From Bacteroidales bacterium (GTDB taxonomy: Bacteria; Bacteroidota; Bacteroidia; Bacteroidales; DYOH01), in contig DAOVUO010000059.1 of the NCBI GenBank assembly GCA_030632545.1, forward strand, positions 1 to 9,934: a stretch of DNA of 9,934 bases, in the 5' to 3' direction. The notes under the pieces are model-generated. The model saw nothing but the letters and a program-made list of their open reading frames with translations, did not search any database and had not been told where the DNA came from. Position 1 is the first letter of the stretch. Each line of letters begins with the position of its first letter. Positions 7,077 through 9,934 of this stretch are shown in pieces. The translations under genes were made by a program, and so were the position numbers.

Positions 7077-7110
7077 TTCGTTAAAAGTTTAAGACTAAAA
7101 TTTTTGTATA

Positions 7111-7572
7111 ATGATTTGTGCTGATACAAAAGAAACTGTAAAACAGATATTTACTGATTATTTAGAGAAAAAGGGGTATCGGAAAACTCCTGAGCGTTTT
7201 GCCATTTTAGAAGAAATTTATACTCGCGATGGGCATTTTGATATTGAATCTCTCTATATTTTTATGAAAAATAAAAACTATAGGGTGAGTAGAGCAACTC
7301 TTTATAATACAATAGATTTATTACTTGAATGCAATTTAGTAATTCGCCATCAGTTTGGAAAAAATATTGCTCAATTCGAAAAAGCTTATGAGTGTAAGCA
7401 ACATGACCATTTGATTTGCAATGTTTGTGGAAAAGTAGTTGAATTTTGTGACCCCAGAATTCAGGAAATTCAAAGTACTGTGGCAGATTTAATGGAATTT
7501 GAAGTTTCATACCATTCTTTATACTTTTACGGTGTTTGTAAAGACTGCAAAGAGAAGAATAAAAAATCTTAA
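7111..7572 (+). CDS. Fur-family metal-responsive transcriptional regulator
   Basis: The product is 153 residues, the usual Fur length. The N-terminal winged helix includes 'GYRKTPERFAILEEIY' and 'YRVSRATLYNTIDLLLECNLV', the DNA-recognition part. The dimerisation half has 'HDHLICNVCG' (H98, H100, C103, C106) and 'CKDC' (C143, C146), giving the two CxxC pairs of the structural zinc site plus His ligands for the sensing metal. Fur, PerR and Zur share these features, so the sensed signal (iron, peroxide or zinc) cannot be decided. Only 12 bp separate its stop from purA, so it is probably the first gene of that transcript. No convincing Fur or PerR box was seen at its promoter. Confidence 0.93.
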   Translation: MICADTKETVKQIFTDYLEKKGYRKTPERFAILEEIYTRDGHFDIESLYIFMKNKNYRVSRATLYNTIDLLLECNLVIRHQFGKNIAQFEKAYECKQHDHLICNVCGKVVEFCDPRIQEIQSTVADLMEFEVSYHSLYFYGVCKDCKEKNKKS

Positions 7573-7584
7573 TTACATAAAAAT

Positions 7585-8847
7585 ATGAAAGTTGATGTAG
7601 TTTTAGGGCTACAATGGGGCGATGAAGGGAAAGGTAAAATTGTTGACTTTCTTTCTCCAAAGTATGATGTTGTGGCTCGTTTTCAGGGAGGCCCAAATGC
7701 AGGACATTCATTGCATTTTGAGGGTAAATCGTATGTGTTGCATTCTATTCCATCAGGAATTTTTCATTCTGATAAAGCAAATATTATTGGAAACGGAGTT
7801 GTTCTCGACCCAATTACATTTCGCAGCGAAATTGTAGCATTATTAAATGAGTATCCATATATTAAGAATAATTTATATATCAGTAGAAAAACTCATTTGA
7901 TTTTGCCAACACACAGAGTTTTAGATGCAGCTTCGGAAGCTTCTAAAGGGAAAACCAAAATTGGTTCTACTCTTAAAGGAATTGGACCAACTTATATGGA
8001 TAAAACTGGTAGAAATGGTTTAAGAGTTGGGGATACGCTTACAAAACAGTTTAAAGACAAGTATCATTCTTTAGTTAAAAAACATAAGCGATTAATTTCG
8101 AATTATGATTTTGACTATGATATTGCTGAAAAAGAAAAAGAATGGTTTGAAGCAGTTGAATTTATGCATCAATTTCAGATTGTTGATAGTGAATTTTTAA
8201 TAAATAAATATATTTCAGATAAAAAATTAATTTTGGCTGAAGGAGCACAAGGAACTTTATTAGATATTGATTTTGGTACTTATCCTTATGTAACCTCGTC
8301 GAGTACAGTTTCAGCTGGTGCTTGTATTGGATTAGGAATTGCACCAAATAAATTGGGCGATATTTACGGCATTTTTAAATCGTACACTACACGCGTTGGT
8401 TCTGGCCCATTTCCTACCGAATTATTTGATGAAGATGGTACTAAATTACAAAATCTTGGTAATGAAATTGGTGCTACCACTGGTCGTGCTCGCAGATGCG
8501 GTTGGTTGGATTTAGTGGCATTAAAATATACTGTATTAATAAATGGTATAACAAAATTAATACTTACTAAAGCAGATGTTTTAACTGGTTTTGATACAAT
8601 TAAGCTTGCAGTTGCATATAAAATTAATGGAGAAGAAACAACGGAATTTCCTTATGATATAGAGCAAGATATTGAGCCTATTTACAAAGAATTTCCATCA
8701 TGGAAATTTGATAAGGATATAAAATCCTATGAAAAAATGCCATTAGAGTTTAAAAATTATGTTCGATTTATAGAGGATTTTGTTGGGGCACCAGTTAATA
8801 TTATTTCTGTTGGCCCAGATAGATCTGAAACTATTTTTCGTTCTTAA
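7585..8847 (+). CDS. purA: Adenylosuccinate synthase
   Basis: This enzyme joins IMP and aspartate using GTP to give adenylosuccinate, the first step from IMP to AMP, in the cytoplasm. The 420-residue length is normal for the family. The P-loop-like 'GDEGKGK' is at residues 12-18 with catalytic D13, and 'NAGH' carries catalytic H41. Also visible are 'GIGPTYMDKTGRNGLRVGD', 'DIDFGTYPYVTSS', 'TTRVGSGPFPTE', the aspartate and GTP loop 'TTGRARRCGW' (298-307), and the guanine-recognition 'TKAD' (328-331). All signature residues are intact. The gene is 12 bp after fur and 14 bp before map, so all three are likely cotranscribed. Confidence 0.98.
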   Translation: MKVDVVLGLQWGDEGKGKIVDFLSPKYDVVARFQGGPNAGHSLHFEGKSYVLHSIPSGIFHSDKANIIGNGVVLDPITFRSEIVALLNEYPYIKNNLYISRKTHLILPTHRVLDAASEASKGKTKIGSTLKGIGPTYMDKTGRNGLRVGDTLTKQFKDKYHSLVKKHKRLISNYDFDYDIAEKEKEWFEAVEFMHQFQIVDSEFLINKYISDKKLILAEGAQGTLLDIDFGTYPYVTSSSTVSAGACIGLGIAPNKLGDIYGIFKSYTTRVGSGPFPTELFDEDGTKLQNLGNEIGATTGRARRCGWLDLVALKYTVLINGITKLILTKADVLTGFDTIKLAVAYKINGEETTEFPYDIEQDIEPIYKEFPSWKFDKDIKSYEKMPLEFKNYVRFIEDFVGAPVNIISVGPDRSETIFRS

Positions 8848-8861
8848 ATATAATTATTAGA

Positions 8862-9653
8862 ATGATTTATTATAAAACACCTGCCGAAATTGAAAAAATG
8901 CGATTAGCTGCTTTAGTTGTTTCAAGAACTTTGGCTGAAATTGCAAAAATAATTGGACCAGGAGTAACTACTAAAGAATTAGATACTTTGGCAGAGGATT
9001 ATATTCTTTCACAAAATGCCGTTCCTGGCTTTAAAGGATATATGGGCTATCCAGCTACTTTATGCACCTCTGTAAATGAGCAAGTTGTTCATGGAATCCC
9101 TAATGATGTAAAGTTGAAAGAGGGCGATGTAGTTTCAATCGATTGTGGTGCTGTGTTAGATGGTTTTCATGGAGATCATGCTTATAGTTTTATGATTGGT
9201 GAAGTAAAACCAGAAGTGAAGGAATTGCTGCGTGTGACTAAAAAAAGTTTATATATTGGTATAGAGGCCTCTCGTGCTGGTCAAAGAATTAGTGATATTG
9301 GTTATGCTATTCAAACATATACTGAAAAACATGGTTATGGTGTTGTACGTGAGCTTACTGGCCATGGATTAGGGCGCAATTTGCACGAAGACCCATCGGT
9401 GCCTAATTATGGACGAAGAGGGCGTGGTAAAATGATTCGCAATGGTTTAGTAATTGCTATTGAACCAATGATAAATCTCGGAAAAAAAGAAGTTGGACAA
9501 TTAGATGATGGATGGACAATAGTGACAAAAGATGGATTAGCATCTGCTCATTTTGAACATGATATTGCTATTGTGGATAAAAAACCAGTGATTCTGTCCA
9601 CTTTTGATTATTTGGAAGACGCATTACGTGAACGTGGCTTAGAAATTCTTTAA
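8862..9653 (+). CDS. map: Methionine aminopeptidase, type I
   Basis: The enzyme removes the initiator methionine from new proteins in the cytoplasm and needs two divalent metal ions. The 263-residue length and the absence of a long N-terminal extension or type II insert indicate the bacterial type I form. All five metal ligands are visible: D94 (SIDCGAVLDG), D105 (HGDHAY), H168 (LTGHGLGRNLHEDP), E201 (VIAIEPMINLG) and E232 (SAHFEHDIAIV). 'CTSVNEQVVHGIPND' carries the conserved substrate-side His. It follows purA by 14 bp, and the next gene starts 3 bp after its stop, so it sits inside a tight transcription unit. Confidence 0.98.
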   Translation: MIYYKTPAEIEKMRLAALVVSRTLAEIAKIIGPGVTTKELDTLAEDYILSQNAVPGFKGYMGYPATLCTSVNEQVVHGIPNDVKLKEGDVVSIDCGAVLDGFHGDHAYSFMIGEVKPEVKELLRVTKKSLYIGIEASRAGQRISDIGYAIQTYTEKHGYGVVRELTGHGLGRNLHEDPSVPNYGRRGRGKMIRNGLVIAIEPMINLGKKEVGQLDDGWTIVTKDGLASAHFEHDIAIVDKKPVILSTFDYLEDALRERGLEIL

Positions 9654-9656
9654 ATT

Positions 9657-9934
9657 ATGACAGAAGAAATATTGGACGAAATTAGATATATTCTAAAATC
9701 GGATTCAAAACTTGCATTTGAGAAAATTGAGGCTCAATTGCTTCATTTTCCAGAAAATATTGAATTACTTTGTCTCAAGGCTCAGATTTTAGAGTCTTTT
9801 GACAAAATTCCTGAAGCAATTAATATTTTAAACCTAGTATTAAGATCAGATTCAAATAATAAACAAGCTAAGGTAAAGCAAGAGCTTTTATATGAAATAT
9901 TAAGGTATAGAAATTCTGATATTTATGCTAATCC
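9657..9934 (+). CDS. Probable TPR-type helical-repeat protein, 5' part only
   Basis: The gene starts with ATG at 9657, three bases after the map stop, and stays open for 92 codons to the window edge. The visible sequence is helical: 'LAFEKIEAQLLHFPENIEL' then 'LCLKAQILESFDKIPEAINI', followed by LNLVLRSDSNN. The pattern of Leu/Ala at turns, 'FPEN' and 'PEAINIL...L...P/S-D' resembles tetratricopeptide repeats with a period near 34. There is no signal peptide, so it is probably cytoplasmic. Function is unknown, and the call rests on repeat-like spacing in a fragment. Confidence 0.65.
   Translation, partial: MTEEILDEIRYILKSDSKLAFEKIEAQLLHFPENIELLCLKAQILESFDKIPEAINILNLVLRSDSNNKQAKVKQELLYEILRYRNSDIYAN

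Larger units (their letters stand above)
6728..7110. other. Intergenic region between hipA and fur
   Basis: This 383-bp AT-rich gap separates the accessory genes from the housekeeping run. It contains repeat copy B (6959-7012) and the likely fur promoter (7069-7076). A 25-codon open frame at 6842-6919 has no recognisable product and is not called. No RNA gene, strong terminator or second gene is evident. Confidence 0.7.

Noticed and set aside
7262..7711. 149-residue open frame on the minus strand
   Set aside because: It lies opposite fur and purA, both certain genes in the other strand, and its product matches no family.

Overview
The window is AT-rich. Genes are preceded by A/T-rich leaders with no clear Shine-Dalgarno sequence, and the TAnnTTTG-type -7 boxes (best example ahead of fur) fit Bacteroidota promoters. 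The protein repertoire fits too: a C69 dipeptidase, a CocE/NonD lipoprotein, and a fur-purA-map cluster. I infer a Bacteroidota chromosome, probably Bacteroidales-like; the genus cannot be told from this sequence.

Layout. (1) 1-512, minus strand: the 5' part of a secreted C69 dipeptidase, cut by the window edge. (2) 834-2883, plus strand: two genes overlapping by 11 bp, a ParB/sulfiredoxin-fold protein and an unrecognised 325-residue protein with a possible, non-standard PD-(D/E)XK nuclease core. No ParA, replication or conjugation gene is nearby, so this looks like an accessory (possibly defence) module rather than a partition locus. (3) 2989-4905: an exported CocE/NonD-type serine hydrolase lipoprotein with an intact catalytic triad. 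(4) 5031-6727: a HipB-like antitoxin and a HipA-like kinase. They are separated by an unusual 257-bp gap that holds a 160-bp element with imperfect terminal inverted repeats and a 4-bp flanking duplication. (5) 7111-9934: a tight housekeeping run of a Fur-family regulator, adenylosuccinate synthase (purA), type I methionine aminopeptidase (map) and the start of a probable TPR-type protein, with gaps of 12, 14 and 3 bp.

The accessory genes (834-6727) are interspersed with short related repeats. The right half of the 160-bp element recurs just before the fur promoter (50 of 54 bases identical), and a degenerate fragment follows the nuclease-like gene. These repeats fall in gaps between modules and suggest that the stretch between the dipeptidase and fur was assembled by insertions. 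No RNA genes, CRISPR arrays, complete insertion sequences or origins were seen.

The most promising candidate for an undescribed system is the 834-2883 pair. The most concrete structural novelty is the MITE-like element splitting hipB from hipA.
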